Positions 44,111 to 56,110 of a stretch of DNA of 64,000 bases are shown in pieces. The first letter of the stretch is position 1. Each line of letters opens with the position of its first letter. The notes below the pieces were generated by a model. It searched no databases. It worked only from the letters and a program-made list of their open reading frames with translations, and was not told the origin of the DNA. The stretch spans positions 1 to 64,000 of the forward strand of contig NW_026733926.1 of the NCBI RefSeq assembly GCF_028476545.1. Direction: 5' to 3'. A program made the position numbers and the translations under genes. Source of the DNA: Physella acuta. Its lineage: Eukaryota; Mollusca; Gastropoda; Physidae.

Positions 44111-45576
44111 CTATAGAACTCATATGAGAGCCTAGCACAAATATTACGTTGGGCAATTTCTCCGTCCTCACAAAACAACAAAAAAAAAAAAAAACAATGA
44201 TTGAAACCTCTTGGTGCGGAAGATCGAACACTTCAAACTTCAATTCGTTTCGGAGCGAGATTCTCATAAATAGTGGGCCTGAGCATCCTAGCAATGAGCT
44301 ATAGTCGAAACTACATTTGCTGTGTGTGCATCTTATTGTTGCGTAATGTTTCATGGACTTAAAAAAATATTTTACTATGCCTACCAAAAAATTCTTACAT
44401 TTAAATTTTTTTTTTTTTTAAATCGAAATGAACGAAGTGTTTTTATACTCACTGCTATAATGAATATCTCCAAGCCCATTATGTAAATTGTTTTCATTAT
44501 CTTACATTTTTTAGATGGTTTTTTAAACATTACAATATTCCAGCCGATAAAGCGCTCATTTCTAAATATTTTTGGCCTGGTATTTACATCGATGATTGGC
44601 CTTTAGTCGTATTTTACATCACAATCCTGTTTTATAAATAGCTCAGTAGGCCTATATTCCCATGTACTATAATTTTTTTTTTTAATATCAGCTTTTTACC
44701 TCTGCCCTTTCTACACGCAATAAATGACGTATAATTTGCTGTTTAAATCGAAATTTAGTATTAAACGTATTTGTCTAACGTCTCGTTGCTATGTACACGC
44801 TGTCTATTTATAGATTCTCACTTGCGCTTGCACTTCGTATACAATGAGCACGTCTGTTTTTATTTCGATAAGGTGTGTGGGTAGATGTGGAATGGGGATG
44901 TTGGAGTGGAAGGTGGGGACTGGGGGTGTAAAACGTTTGTTACCAATGAATATAAGTATAAGACAATGTATAACTAAGTCACACATGTTTATTCAGGATT
45001 CCTCAACTTTTTGGGGTAATTCCCGGTAAATCCGAAAACATAGAAACCAGCATATTCTTTGATGCCTTTAATCAGCGACAACAGAAATCTATACTTAATC
45101 CCAATACTCCACAGTACCCTTCGCCAAGCCTAAGCCTAACGGTCATGTTTATTCAAATTTTCAAAAAAAAAAATGTTTATATTAAAATACCATTAAATAT
45201 AGCATTAACTGTAATGGTACTCCACTCGTCCAAAATTAAAAAATTCGAAAAAAAACTTCCTAGAGTGTTTATTGTTACATAAACTAGCCAGCTGACCCTA
45301 GTAGAGTTAATAAAAGAAGCATAAAATATAATCTTGGTTTTTAAACCTTGAGACCTCTAAATAAGGTTGTTTTTCTTTAAGATGGCCGCAGTTGTCATGG
45401 CAACCATACTTTCACTAGAGTCCCTGGTGCATGCAAATATTTTTCTTTAAGCAACCTAACATAGAAGCACACAAATAAATAAATACGGCTTATTAATCAA
45501 GATTTTTATTTATTTATTTATTTTTTATTTTTTTACGGAGCTTATTTCTTTAAAAAATGATTCGAAATTACAGGCG
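44111..45576. other. Unclassified AT-rich non-coding DNA
   Basis: A 94-codon minus frame at 44103-44387 crosses an A run and has no domain that I recognise. The sequence near 44220-44320 has some tRNA-like phrasing but no convincing A/B box pair. Nothing else seen. Confidence 0.4.
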
Positions 45577-45580
45577 TGGG

Positions 45581-45976
45581 GTCGGCGTGGTCGAGTCGGT
45601 AAAGCTCATGGTTGCTAAACCGAAAAGTCTCGAGTTCGAACCCCCGGGCAGATGAGGCTCGTTAGTTGGGGACAGCAACTCTTCTAGGAGAGACAACTCC
45701 AAAATTACACAACTGCTGCCTTGTAGTTTGTTCTTGGTTGGACAAAGGCTATGGAAGCAAATCCAAAAAGAAAAGCAGGCTGAAATCGGAGTCAATGGCC
45801 TCAATGGCGCATAACCAGTTGACACGTAACGCTTAATTGTGTTGGAGGCGTGGTCGAGTCGGCAAAAAGCTCATGGTTGATAAATTTGAACAAAGTCTCG
45901 AGTTCAAACGCACTGGCAGATAAATCTCGATCCCCTTCAACACTAATAATTAAGAACGAAGAAGAAGAAGAAGAAG
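45581..45976 (+). mobile_element. SINE family 2, full-length dimeric copy
   Basis: First tRNA-like segment: A box GGCGTGGTCGAGTCGGTAAA and B box GAGTTCGAACCC (45585-45645). A body of about 190 bp follows. A second tRNA-like segment has a near-identical A box (GGCGTGGTCGAGTCGGCAAA, 45847-45866) and B box GAGTTCAAACGC. A short end and the tail ATTAAGAACG(AAG)n close the element. The A boxes resemble class II tRNAs (Ser/Leu) by the TGGTCGAG phrase; this is inference. Possible 6-bp flanking match ACAGGC on both sides is weak evidence of a target duplication. Confidence 0.85.
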
Positions 45977-46062
45977 ACAGGCTTTAATTTTACTCTACAC
46001 CAAACCCAAAGGCCTAATGTTAACCTTAAGATGAAAAATACGACGTTCACATGGCACAGTTC

Positions 46063-46269
46063 AGTGGCGTAGCCAGGATCGTCTCAAGGGGGGGAGGGAG
46101 GGGGTTCCAATTTTTACCCGGGGACAAACTTCCGATTTGCACCCCCTCCCCCCCTCTCAAACTTTCGATTTGCACCCCCCGTCATACTTTTTATATATAC
46201 CGAGGGATCTATGGGGGGGGGGGGTTATGACCCCCCCTAACCCCCCCCCCCCCCCTGCCTACGCCACTG
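46063..46269. mobile_element. hAT MITE family C with exact 8-bp target duplication
   Basis: 207 bp, starting CAGTGGCGTAGCCAGGAT and ending CTGCCTACGCCACTG. GCACAGTT flanks both sides exactly (46055-46062 and 46270-46277). The interior has G-rich and C-rich blocks and a duplicated ACTTCCGATTTGCACCCC phrase. CAGTGGCGTAGC-type termini with 8-bp duplications are characteristic of hAT elements. Non-coding. Confidence 0.92.
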
Positions 46270-46277
46270 GCACAGTT

Positions 46278-47204
46278 ACTTGTATGCTTTGAACATTTTC
46301 TCCCCTAATTCGACTCAGACTTAAAGCTAGTGTAGGTATCTCTCCCAATATCTATTTCCATTTGAATGTTTTAGCTACCGTTCCTAACCATCGTTGTCTT
46401 CTGGTTCAACATTTTCTTCCACTGCAGTAGAGACTCTCCTAATTCTTTATCACTCACAAACTTCAACTTGTTGCCACGTACCTACTTCAACATGTTACAA
46501 ATTACATATTCAAGCTAATCTATTTCAACTTTATCTCCCATCAAATATGTCAAGTCTCTCGCCTCTTACTACAAGTTTTTTTCTTACATCAATGAGTACC
46601 GTTAAAAATTCAAAACACAATTAGCAGGGGCCCAACCTACCCCACAAACTAATAAATCAAATTCTGCTATCCTCAATTTCATTTCAAAATAGATCTAATT
46701 TATTTTTAAAATCAATTATGATCTACCGAAGCGTGACGCGAGTACTTTACCATCACCTCAGTCATCACTACCCTCTCGCGTGCGATGAGGCGTGAATACA
46801 TCACTCAACACCTTGATGTAACGTGAACTCATCACTCACCAGCTTCAAACTCTGACAGTTTAACTGCACGGCTGTGTGTAAGCAACAACGTTTTCAGCGC
46901 GACAATCTTAGCTACCTGTTGTGGGTGAGTTCACGTGTTGGTGAGTAGGTGAAGCTAGAGATTAGGCTTTGAGGGTGAGTGCTGAGCCATGCACGTGCGA
47001 GGCTTTACAGGGGGGCGTGAGTAATACGTCTGTATTGCTCGTTGAACCGTGACGGTAGTTTAATTTGGGGAGCGTGTACTCTGCTAATGAGGGCAGGGGG
47101 TGTGGGTTTTATGTCTTACCTTGCAGCCGTAAGGTCTAATGATTCTAGTAAGTAGCGACATAGAAACCATGTAACCAAGGTGATCAAAGTCCACGGGGAC
47201 CCGA
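46278..47204. other. Unclassified non-coding DNA
   Basis: Frame 46394-46624 (+) is Ser/Thr/Leu-rich without a domain. GCGTGAAT/CGTGAACTCATCACTCA phrases repeat loosely near 46780-46850. No gene called. Confidence 0.4.
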
Positions 47205-47460
47205 TGTCACAGCCCCCCCCCAAGGGTCATAGAGCCCCCCCTCCCCCCGAAGTCCTAGAGCCCCCCTCCCCCCGAGGTCATAGAGCCCCCCTCCCCCCCG
47301 AAGTCCTAGAGCCCCCCCTCCCCCCCGAGGTCCTAGAGCCCCCCCCCCGAGGTCCTAGAGCCCCCCCCCCCAGGTCCTAGAGCCCCCGGATGTCCTAGAG
47401 CCCACGGAAGTCCTAGAGCCCTCCCCCCCCAGGTCCTAACCCCCCCCCCCCCCCCGAGGT
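47205..47460. repeat. C-rich minisatellite, about 25 bp
   Basis: Units of TAGAGCCCCCCTCCCCCCGA then AGTCC, with variable C-run length, about 10 copies. It abuts dispersed repeat D at its right edge. Confidence 0.9.
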
Positions 47461-47600
47461 CCATGTAATTTACAGCGTCATTTTGCCTTGCATGTTCGCT
47501 TTAGTATTACAATTTTTATCATCAGCTTGTGAGGAGTGATACAATAGTAATACATCTTTCTGACATAAAGGCCAACTTTCATTCATTTAAGATGGTTGAA
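47461..47600. repeat. Dispersed repeat D, copy 3
   Basis: CATGTAATTTACAGCGTCAT, TTGCCTTGCATGTTCGCTTT, AGTATTACA and GTGAGGAGTGATACAATAGT follow the same order as the copies at 6793 and 7307. Confidence 0.78.
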
Positions 47601-48660
47601 TTTTTTTTTAAATTATTATTTGATGTTTAATTATCAATTTATTTCATTTCTTGACAGCTAAACCTGGGGTCAAGGATTGTCTAAGTTTCTCAGCTTTTTT
47701 CTTTGTACTGGATCACTAATTTAGACAGACAGCAACTGTAGCGAACTTCTCATTGAACTTGTTCTTCTTGATTTTTTACAGACTTGGCAATTTTCTTCCT
47801 AACTGTTAAAAGAAATTCTTAATTTCTTAGATTTATTTTGGCAAGATTGTGGTTTCTTGCCTTAGCGGAACAACGTAATTATTTTTTTTAATACTTTTAT
47901 TTTCCAATTTAAAACAAAAACAGTAACATTCCACGCCGTTTGGGTGGATATTTACAAGATAGTTACATTGGTGTACAGAGTATAGTAAATAAATAGCGAA
48001 ATAAGTAAATGAATACATTAGGTACATTTTATTTAAAGCTTGTTGGTTTAAAAATTGAAAAGATGCTGGTTTGTAACATGTTTGCCAACAAAAGTGGTGG
48101 AAGAGTATAACATATGGAAGAATAGTCGAAAACAAAGCTGGTTTATATGGATTTCATCTCATTCTGTACAATAAACGTAGTAAATACCATAAAATGAATA
48201 ACCAGTAGAGTAGTCACACACACAAATGTGTTGTTTTACACAGATTTCGTATACATTTGTACAAAAGTGAATTACAAAAATAGATAAATATGTAAATGAA
48301 TAAATATTCGCGGAACAACGTAAAGGAAAGAATAGCCCAATTATTTATTATGTATTGGCAATGCGGTTTTAATTTAAATACCTTTCTGAAAATTTGCGTT
48401 ATGGTTTAAATTTTAACACATATCCTAAAAATATATTCACATATATAAAAAGCAAATATATTTATATAATAAGTAGTACAAAATCTATTTTATATAATTT
48501 AGTGGAAGTATATTCTTTAAAAAAAAATATAACAAAAAAGATAAAATTAAATTTTATACAGAACTGTATTCACGCGTCTCACTTATTTCCCCTACTTATG
48601 ATACCTGTTCGCACTACTGTTAAAATCTGCGTATGTTTTAAGGGTAAGGGCCCATCATTC
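47601..48660. other. Unclassified AT-rich non-coding DNA
   Basis: Frames at 47833-48135 (-) and 48394-48666 (+) are AT-driven and lack recognisable domains. Nothing else recognised. Confidence 0.4.
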
Positions 48661-48667
48661 TTTTAAT

Positions 48668-48863
48668 CTGTGTTTCTTCCAGACTTTTCTTCTCCGGGGG
48701 GGGGGGGGGACACATGAAATTTTCTGGGGTGGGAGGGGCGGACTAAAATTTTCGGGGGCGAGGGGGGGGGATGTTAAATATTTTCGATATAAATTCCATT
48801 TCTTTCCGGGGGAGGGGGGTGGCGGCGGAAGACTTCCCTCTGAAAAGATGCCCCAAGAAACTG
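48668..48863. mobile_element. MITE family B copy
   Basis: Begins CTGTGTTTCTTCCAGAC and ends GCCCCAAGAAACTG. Flanking 8-mers CTTTTAAT (48660-48667) and CTTATAAT (48864-48871) agree at 7 of 8. Three G-rich blocks and TATAAATTCCATTTCTTTCC lie inside. Confidence 0.82.
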
Positions 48864-48871
48864 CTTATAAT

Positions 48872-49786
48872 GCCCACGGGGCCTCGGCTGAACATTTAGT
48901 CCACTGCTAATAAGTCCTGGAATAAAATCTTCACACATACAATCATCTACTACACATAGAATCATCTACTCAACTGCTTATTCGCTGTGTCCCATTAATT
49001 AAGCTTTTTTTTTTCTTTTTTTTTTTTTGCTTTATGTTGACGATACATAAATATGTATGATCCTTAGAATGTGTAAATGGTATCAGCATCTCAAGATTCA
49101 CTTCCATACTTCCATCGCCAGCTTATCTCAAACGATGCTTGAGTTTAATAGCCGTAATCTATGTAAAGATCGGGAACTTTCATTTTTTGTCCAATCAAAA
49201 ACTGAACTCTCCTTGAAATTAAGATAGAAAAAAAAATGCTATTATCGTAATCAAGCTTCTGTTAAAAATGAATCAGCATTGTACAGTTTTTTTTTCTTTG
49301 TTAAAGTACTTGAATAGATTATTCCTACGTGAAATTGTTTTTTTATGCAAGTATACAAGGTTATGCAATAAAGATTTTTTTTAAGTTTATTCCTTTTTTA
49401 TGATCTTGTCCAAAAACCTGTTTAACTGATATTTTTATCTTTAAAAAATTTTACGGAATTTAATTTGAAAAATTATATCTCTTGCAAAGACATTTTTCTA
49501 AAAATTCTACCTGTATTTTTTCTTATACTACCAATAGCACTGGGAATAATATGTATAAAAGCCACGTAACTGATCTATTTATAGCACGCCATGCCTTTGA
49601 TACCTCTAGCTTTTGTAAATCTATTTATTTCTATGAAATAACAGTCTAGACTGGGAATCATGTAATCGCTACCGGAAACTGGATTTGAGTGTACTTGAAC
49701 TTAACATCAGTACCCGAATGTTGCTGGTGCTATCGGTTCAACTTCCGCTGGTCAATCAGTCATTGCCAGGTAAAGTTATCTATATG
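48872..49786. other. Unclassified AT-rich non-coding DNA
   Basis: A T/C run near 49003-49028; otherwise nothing recognised. Confidence 0.4.
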
Positions 49787-49868
49787 TAGGGCTTGTAAGT
49801 AGGTCACAACTTCTCGTTCTCGTACTTGCCAGCTAGTAGATTTCGAGACCGTAGACTTACAAGCCCTA
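49787..49868. repeat. Small foldback element related to the 55.25-kb hairpin
   Basis: Perfect 14-bp inverted ends TAGGGCTTGTAAGT / ACTTACAAGCCCTA enclose 54 bp. The outer sequence continues AGGTCAC as in the larger hairpin at 55250, and the right flank reads ATTGTTG versus ATTGTC there. The inner arms are diverged. Confidence 0.75.
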
Positions 49869-50795
49869 TTGTTGATGTTATGGTTCATAAGTTATATTAT
49901 TGGTCGTATGGAATGGACGCAGACGAGATAGTCTCGAGACGGTGTATCAAATTTTAGAAATTCTGGCGCGATGTTGTTAAAATAAATATGGATATAAACA
50001 CCTGACTCTTTTGGTATTTAACGGTCTTAACGGATGTATTTGATGTTTTTAGTATTTTCGGTAACCAAACACAATTTTTAAAAAGGCAAATACTGTTCGA
50101 TTGTTTACATTTTATCACAGAAACTGTTAATAAAAATAACAGAATTAGATCACGTGGTGTAGAATAAATTTATTTTAAAATTTTATCGGCAAATTTTCGA
50201 GAACGCTTGACTGTGAAGTGGGATTTTCAGAATATCGATCAAGGAGTTGCTGTACAGCCAATCAATGTTTGTTTTGCGAATGTGAAACTTGAGTTTACAA
50301 CTTGGGTATGATAAAAATACATAGAAATGCAGCCTAAATCTAAAAAAAATACCTTTTAAGTTCTCTGGATTTGCAACTTTTATAATATTTATTCAAAAAT
50401 GTTCAAACTTCTAAATTATTTTGTAACCTCTGTTTTGAAAATAAAATCTAAAAAATCAAATTTTTAAAATCTATTTCAAAGGTAATGATCGCACCCAACT
50501 CGCCAAACTCGCCCCCCCCCCCCCACCCCTTCTCCATTCGTCATTTTACTGGTTGAATCCTATTGGCTTGATTGTAATAGATTTGTTGTCTTTTAAAATC
50601 AGTCTTGTTGAACTTCTCAATGGTATACTATTTAGGTTCACCAATGAACTTGTCATATTTATATTCTTGTCAGGATTGAAGTTTCCATCGTGTGTTTATA
50701 GGTTTTGATGTATATAATATACATTTGTCTTGTTTAAAGTTGAGCTCTAGAACCACTAAACTACAATCTGTAGTGAAAAACATATTTGTATATGT
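49869..50795. other. Unclassified AT-rich non-coding DNA
   Basis: A C run of about 14 at 50511-50524; nothing else recognised. Confidence 0.4.
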
Positions 50796-50799
50796 ATGT

Positions 50800-50960
50800 T
50801 CTTTTTTAACCCCATGAATGTCTATGTGCCTTTTTAAACTCTACGAACTTGTATGTGCTTTTTAAACCCCACGATATTTTTATGTATTTTATTAAACTCC
50901 ACTAATGTATATGTGCTTTTTTAAACTCCACGGATGTGTATATGTTTTATTTAATGATTC
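50800..50960. repeat. About 37-bp degenerate repeat, 4 copies
   Basis: Units share TGTATGTGCTTTTTTAAACT then CCACGAATG. Old array with length variation. Confidence 0.75.
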
Positions 50961-51444
50961 GAATCAGTTTGTGCTCAGCTCATTTTTGACTGCTTTTAGT
51001 TTCCCCAACTTAAGCCAGGTACTCATTTTAGCTGAGTGAGCACACAATAATAATACGTATCTAAATCTTTAACTCAGAACCCAAGTGTTATCGATTATGC
51101 ATCAGCATAAGAATTAACTTAATTCCTGCAAACAAAACAAACCTTTCAGACAAAAACGGCATCTACCTGAGCTACTTTAAAGTACCGCTCACCTAAGGCA
51201 TTAGTGGCGGATGAGCTCATTTCTCCACTCACTGTTTACCTGCTGGCTCGGCGGGCGTTTATAACATGCGTCTCGGCGTGCTGGGAAAACGTGAAGAAAT
51301 AAACTTAATTACGGCTAATTGGCTAATGCAATCAGACATGCTCGACATATGGTTGTACTTAGTTGATGACGTTATAGACAATACAATAGCAAGACGCGAC
51401 ACGCCTACACGAGTGTCTGTAGTGTGCTCGTACAGGTAGAAACA
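50961..51444. other. Unclassified non-coding DNA
   Basis: No gene or repeat recognised. Confidence 0.4.
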
Positions 51445-51446
51445 CC

Positions 51447-51974
<528 letters not shown>

Positions 51975-52240
51975 CCACGGTTTGATCATGTAATTACCTG
52001 CAAAATCTTATTTCATTAGCATCATATAATTACCTGCAACATTTTATTTCATTACACCACATAATTACCTGCAAAATCTTATTTCATTATGATTACATAT
52101 TTACCTGTAACATCTTATTTCATTATGATCACATAATTACCTGCAAAATCTTATTTCATTATTATCACATAATTACCTGCAACATCTTATTTCATTATTA
52201 TCACATAATTACCTGTACACTCGTACCTCATTTCGACGAC
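51975..52240. repeat. About 36-bp tandem repeat, 6-7 copies
   Basis: Units share CATAATTACCTGCAAAATCT then TATTTCATTATGATCA. It decays to the right into TCTTATCTCATTATAATCTC. Confidence 0.88.
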
Positions 52241-52788
52241 ATTATTAGTCCCAACGTCTTATCTCATTATAATCTCATTAATACATGCAACATTTTTTCA
52301 TCAACACATGACACCCAAATTTTCTTTCATTTTCTGGAATTATTCCAATATAAATTCTACCTGCCTAGAAAACTCTGCAACCTACACCCCAACTCTGTCG
52401 ACAGTTCTCGAACATTCTCCCAAGTTTCACATTTTTTAAAAAGAATTCACATCTAGTTGATTCCGTCCATTTTTTGAGATTGATCGTTTCACACCTGCTT
52501 TAGATGAGTAGCAGATACTCACCTGTACCCAGCAGTAGCAAGGTGATGGGATAAGGTAAATTTTAAACTTCAGTTCACATGTTGGAAGCATGTAGCTTAT
52601 CACATGGGTTATTTAGGAAACATTGTTCACATTCGGAGATAAGGTTTATCTGAATCATATGATATGGAATAATTATATTATGGCGTTTATTTGAATAACG
52701 CTACAATATCTTTATGTATATGTATATATGCATGCATGTCTATTCGAGGATTATAATGAGATAACATATACAATCGGTTACTATACTC
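52241..52788. other. Unclassified non-coding DNA
   Basis: Nothing recognised. Confidence 0.4.
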
Positions 52789-52789
52789 T

Positions 52790-52999
52790 GAGCGGCGTGG
52801 CCTAGCCGTAGAGCGGATGACTGCTAACCCGAAAGTCACTTGTTCGAATCCGCGTTCAAGTCAGTAGTCCACACGGTCCTGGTGGGTACCCAACTCACGT
52901 TAGGTCAGACACGGTGCTGACCACACTATCACTTTATAGGTCACAGAACTCTACTTCACATGCCCCATGGACTGTTAGGTTCATAAAAGGGAACTTCAC
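52790..52999 (+). mobile_element. SINE family 1 copy, good head
   Basis: A box TGGCCTAGCCGTAGAGCG, anticodon-arm phrase ACTGCTAACCCGAAAGT and B box TGTTCGAATCCGCG form the clearest tRNA-like head of the family. The core is partly deleted (CCACACGGTCCTGGTGGGTA). The 3' part (GAACTCTACTTCACATGCCC, GGACTGTTAGGTTC) is kept and the tail is short. Confidence 0.85.
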
Positions 53000-53704
53000 T
53001 AAGCCGTACTCAAATCAAGCTCCCAAAACCGCAATATTTTAAAGTATTTTTAAACGAAAGCTTAACATGTGTGTACTTATACCTGTACTAGTAAAACTTT
53101 AATATTGTTTTTCTTGGCCAGTTGTATATATGTTTTCGCTGTCCTTAACTTGATAGGACATTACATATTGTTTCAATATTTTACCATTCCCACCTACGGT
53201 GCATGCTTTGTTAGATAGAAGGCAATATCAAACATTAGTTTAAATGGTGAGGGTTCAAATCCAAGCGAGACGAACCGGATTCTAAGGTTGTCTTCGCTAC
53301 TATATTTTGGGGGAAAAATGTGTTATACAGGTTAACTCTACTTCTCCTGCTACAAGTAACATCGATACCAATGACTTGACTTACATAGACACAAGAGCTC
53401 TTGACATACAACTTCACATCAACATCATCTCGGTTGAGCACTTTAAGATAACGATTCAATCTTCTTTTCTAGGCAAAATGAATACAATTATGTGAATAGA
53501 ATTGCCACAAAAAATATCTCATTTTTAGAAGGGGTAAAAAAAATATCTGAATCAGCACGGTTTTATAATTAGGCTTGTTATTTTTCTCGTTGGGGATTAA
53601 TAGGGGGGTGGGAGGTGGGGTAGATTTCTATCGAGATGGGAATTTTCTGTCAGATTAAGCCATCGAAAATGTGATCCGATGGAAGGGAATGTTGTGTTGT
53701 TGTT
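53000..53704. other. Unclassified non-coding DNA
   Basis: Paired antisense frames at 53235-53495 have no domain. Nothing else recognised. Confidence 0.4.
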
Positions 53705-53927
53705 TTATATGATGTATGTAATATGTAGGTTGGGAATGTTTGTATGTGATATGTAGGTTGGGAAAGTTTGTACGTGATATGTAGGTTGGGAAAGTGTGTA
53801 TGTGATATGTAGGTTGGGAAAGTTTGTATGTGATATTTAGGTTGGAAATGTTTGTATGTAATATGTAGGCTGAGAATGTCCTGTGTGTGATATGTAAACT
53901 GAGAATGTCTGTATGTGATATGTAGTA

Positions 53928-53930
<3 letters not shown>
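53705..53930. repeat. 28-bp tandem repeat, 7-8 copies
   Basis: Units share GTTTGTATGTGATATGTAGG then TTGGGAAA. They decay toward GGCTGAGAATGTC forms at the right, where a TA tract begins. Confidence 0.88.

Positions 53931-53992
<62 letters not shown>
53931..53992. repeat. (TA)n microsatellite
   Basis: About 60 bp of alternating TA directly after the 28-bp repeat. Confidence 0.95.
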
Positions 53993-53998
<6 letters not shown>

Positions 53999-54029
53999 AT
54001 TTTTTTTAATTAACATTCACCATTACGTT

Positions 54030-54113
54030 AATGGGGGGGGGGAGGGTGCGGGCAATAGACATTTATTCGGTGGGAGGGGGGTGGCTTCGAAGAGATGCCT
54101 GGAAGAAACTCTG
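54030..54113. mobile_element. MITE family B, right-end fragment
   Basis: G-rich block, TTATTCGGTGGGAGGGGGG, then GAAGAGATGCCTGGAAGAAA and CTCTG at 54113. The left terminus is missing. Confidence 0.65.
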
Positions 54114-55249
54114 GTCACGTGTAAAAAAAAAAGTAGTTCTACAGAAATAGGTAATGGATGATGTGTAAAGTAATTGTTAATATAACACTGAATCAACCGC
54201 AACTTTTCTATAACAAGCATAGATCAAGAATTTTTTTTTTTGAAACGAGAATATCCGCGTGAAGCTGGCACTGTTGATAGAAAGCTGATGTTGAGGAATG
54301 CGCCAATCTGGCGAGTTAATCCGTCTCCAGTCTAGACCCACGTGACCATCTGCTTGAAATAGCTGGCAGCGAGTCGGGTCAGATTATCACAGGAAAGGTT
54401 ACGACACAAAGACCCGATTCAGGTAAATATTGACGTTATCGGGGGCGTCGGAGACTTGCGGGAACAGTGGAAACGCTTTAATGTCCGGGTCTCAACAGAG
54501 CGTTGGTTATATTTAACAGAATGCTCGTCTAAGGTTTTTTTTTTTTTTTTTTTTTTTACGGAAACTTTAAGATTCGTTTCGGTTGCTGTGGTTGTGTTTC
54601 GTAAATTAGAAACACCACCGGCTGTGCTCAGCATGGCAAGTTTGGCTGCGCAGTGGGGGTGCGCAGTAGGTGCGAGGGGGTGATTGATTTCACTGAGACA
54701 TTCCGCGCGTTCATTGCGCGCGCTGTGGTGGCTATAAGGCGAGGAGTTATTAATAGACTTGGGTGTGTGTGTGGGGGGGGGGGGGGGGTCTGTATTTGTA
54801 GACACGTGAAGCGAAGAAAAACAGTTTTGACACCTCAAAGGTCAGGGAACCTTAACCTCGTGAAATAGATCTCCCCCATGAGAGGGATAAGGGGGGGGGG
54901 GAAGGTTATGTTCACGTAAGATATGTCTATTTATAGAACTTGGTATGCATCAAGGTCTTGCTTGGTTTCTTGTTACTGGTGTTTGGTGTAAGCTAGGCGT
55001 GGGAGTCAGTGTTGGGTCGTTTGTGAGGAAGTGGAGTCATTTGTGAGGTCAAATGTGTATTTTGCGTGGAGGTGGTAAATTGTAAAAGTAATGAACCGTC
55101 TTTTTTGTGTTTTTTTTTAAGTAGTAGAACGCAATGCATGTGGGAATTGTGCTGTCAGGTGGAGGCTGAAATAAAGTTGTTCTGTGTGAACAGTAGGCAA
55201 AGATGTGCTCTCACTGTGTTAAATGCCATCTTATTCCAGCACTAAAACT
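54114..55249. other. Unclassified DNA, GC-richer patch at 54.45-54.75 kb
   Basis: A T run of about 22 at 54535-54556 and G runs at 54773-54788. The patch at 54640-54730 has several CpG sites (GCGCGC, GTGCGCAG) but no supported exon or promoter. A 139-codon minus frame at 54419-54838 is low-complexity (Pro and Lys runs) and is not called. Confidence 0.4.
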
Positions 55250-55345
55250 AATAGGGCTAGTAAGTAGGTCACCAACCAGTTCTATGGCTCATGCAGGTTT
55301 TATTGAGCCGTAGAACTGGTTGGTGACCTACTTACCGGCCCTATT
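55250..55345. repeat. Near-perfect 42-bp-arm hairpin
   Basis: The left arm (55250-55291) starts AATAGGGCTAGTAAGTAGGT. The right arm (55304-55345) ends ACCTACTTACCGGCCCTATT. They pair at 39 of 42 DNA positions; two of the three exceptions would be G-U pairs in RNA. The 12-base loop is TGCAGGTTTTAT. Either a foldback/MITE element or a hairpin RNA source. The related smaller hairpin at 49787 favours a repeat family. Confidence 0.85.
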
Positions 55346-55702
55346 GTCATGAAGTAAGCCACACAAATGCACACTCTTAAATGTGCATAAATACACATAC
55401 TCACCCACCCCTATACACACACACACAAACAGAAAAAGCACACACCTTGTACACATGAACTAAAAAACTTGCATACACGTTATTCTTACACACTCGTCCG
55501 ATTTCTACTCACGTGAGCACGCACGCCCTAATCCGATGAGCTCACGTCCATCAAACGGTCACTGAGTCCCCTAAGGAGTTTTCCCCGGACAAGGGACCAA
55601 TATGCAGGAGCCATCCAACAGCTTTACCGGCTAATGACTCATTAAATCCCCTCTGTCATTTCTCTGCGGGTCACTAGGCTTGACCACTGGGGCATTTGGT
55701 GT
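55346..55702. other. Unclassified non-coding DNA
   Basis: CACACA-rich at 55390-55450; nothing else recognised. Confidence 0.4.
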
Positions 55703-56110
55703 CAGTCATTCAGCTGATGTGTGAAATGGTGTGTCAATCATTCAGCTCATGTGTGAAATATTGTGTCAGTAATCGAAAATGTGAAATGGTGTGTCAATCA
55801 TTCAGCTCATTTGTGAAATATTGTGTCAGTAATCGAAAATGTGAAATGGTGTGTCATCATTCAGCTCATTTGTGAAATATTGTGTCAGTAATCAAAAATG
55901 TGAAATGGTGTGTCAATCATTCAGCACATTTGTGAAATATTGTGTCAGTAATCGAAAATGTGAAATGGTGTGTCAATCATTCAGCTCATTTGTGAAATAT
56001 TGTGTCAGTAATCGAAAATGTGAAATGGTGTGTCAATCATTCAGCTCCTTTGTGAAATATTGTGTCAGTAATCGAAAATGTGAAATGGTGTGTCATCATT
56101 AAGTTGAAAT
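55703..56110. repeat. 60-bp satellite made of two 30-bp halves
   Basis: The unit is TGTGAAATGGTGTGTCAATC then ATTCAGCTCA, plus TTGTGAAATATTGTGTCAGT then AATCGAAAA. The halves resemble each other (TGTGAAAT..TGTGTCA). About 6 copies; small deletions at 55855 and 56094. Period 60 leaves one frame open. Confidence 0.93.

Noticed and set aside
44160-44390. Possible third tRNA-derived SINE
   Set aside because: Some tRNA-like phrasing but no convincing A/B box pair and no second copy in the window.
52790-52870. Candidate tRNA gene with A and B boxes
   Set aside because: No closable acceptor stem, and the sequence continues into the SINE family 1 core; the same holds for the other heads.
54419-54838. 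139-codon minus-strand frame with Pro and Lys runs
   Set aside because: Crosses homopolymer tracts; the middle has no recognisable domain. Some CpG-rich sequence is present but not enough to call an exon.
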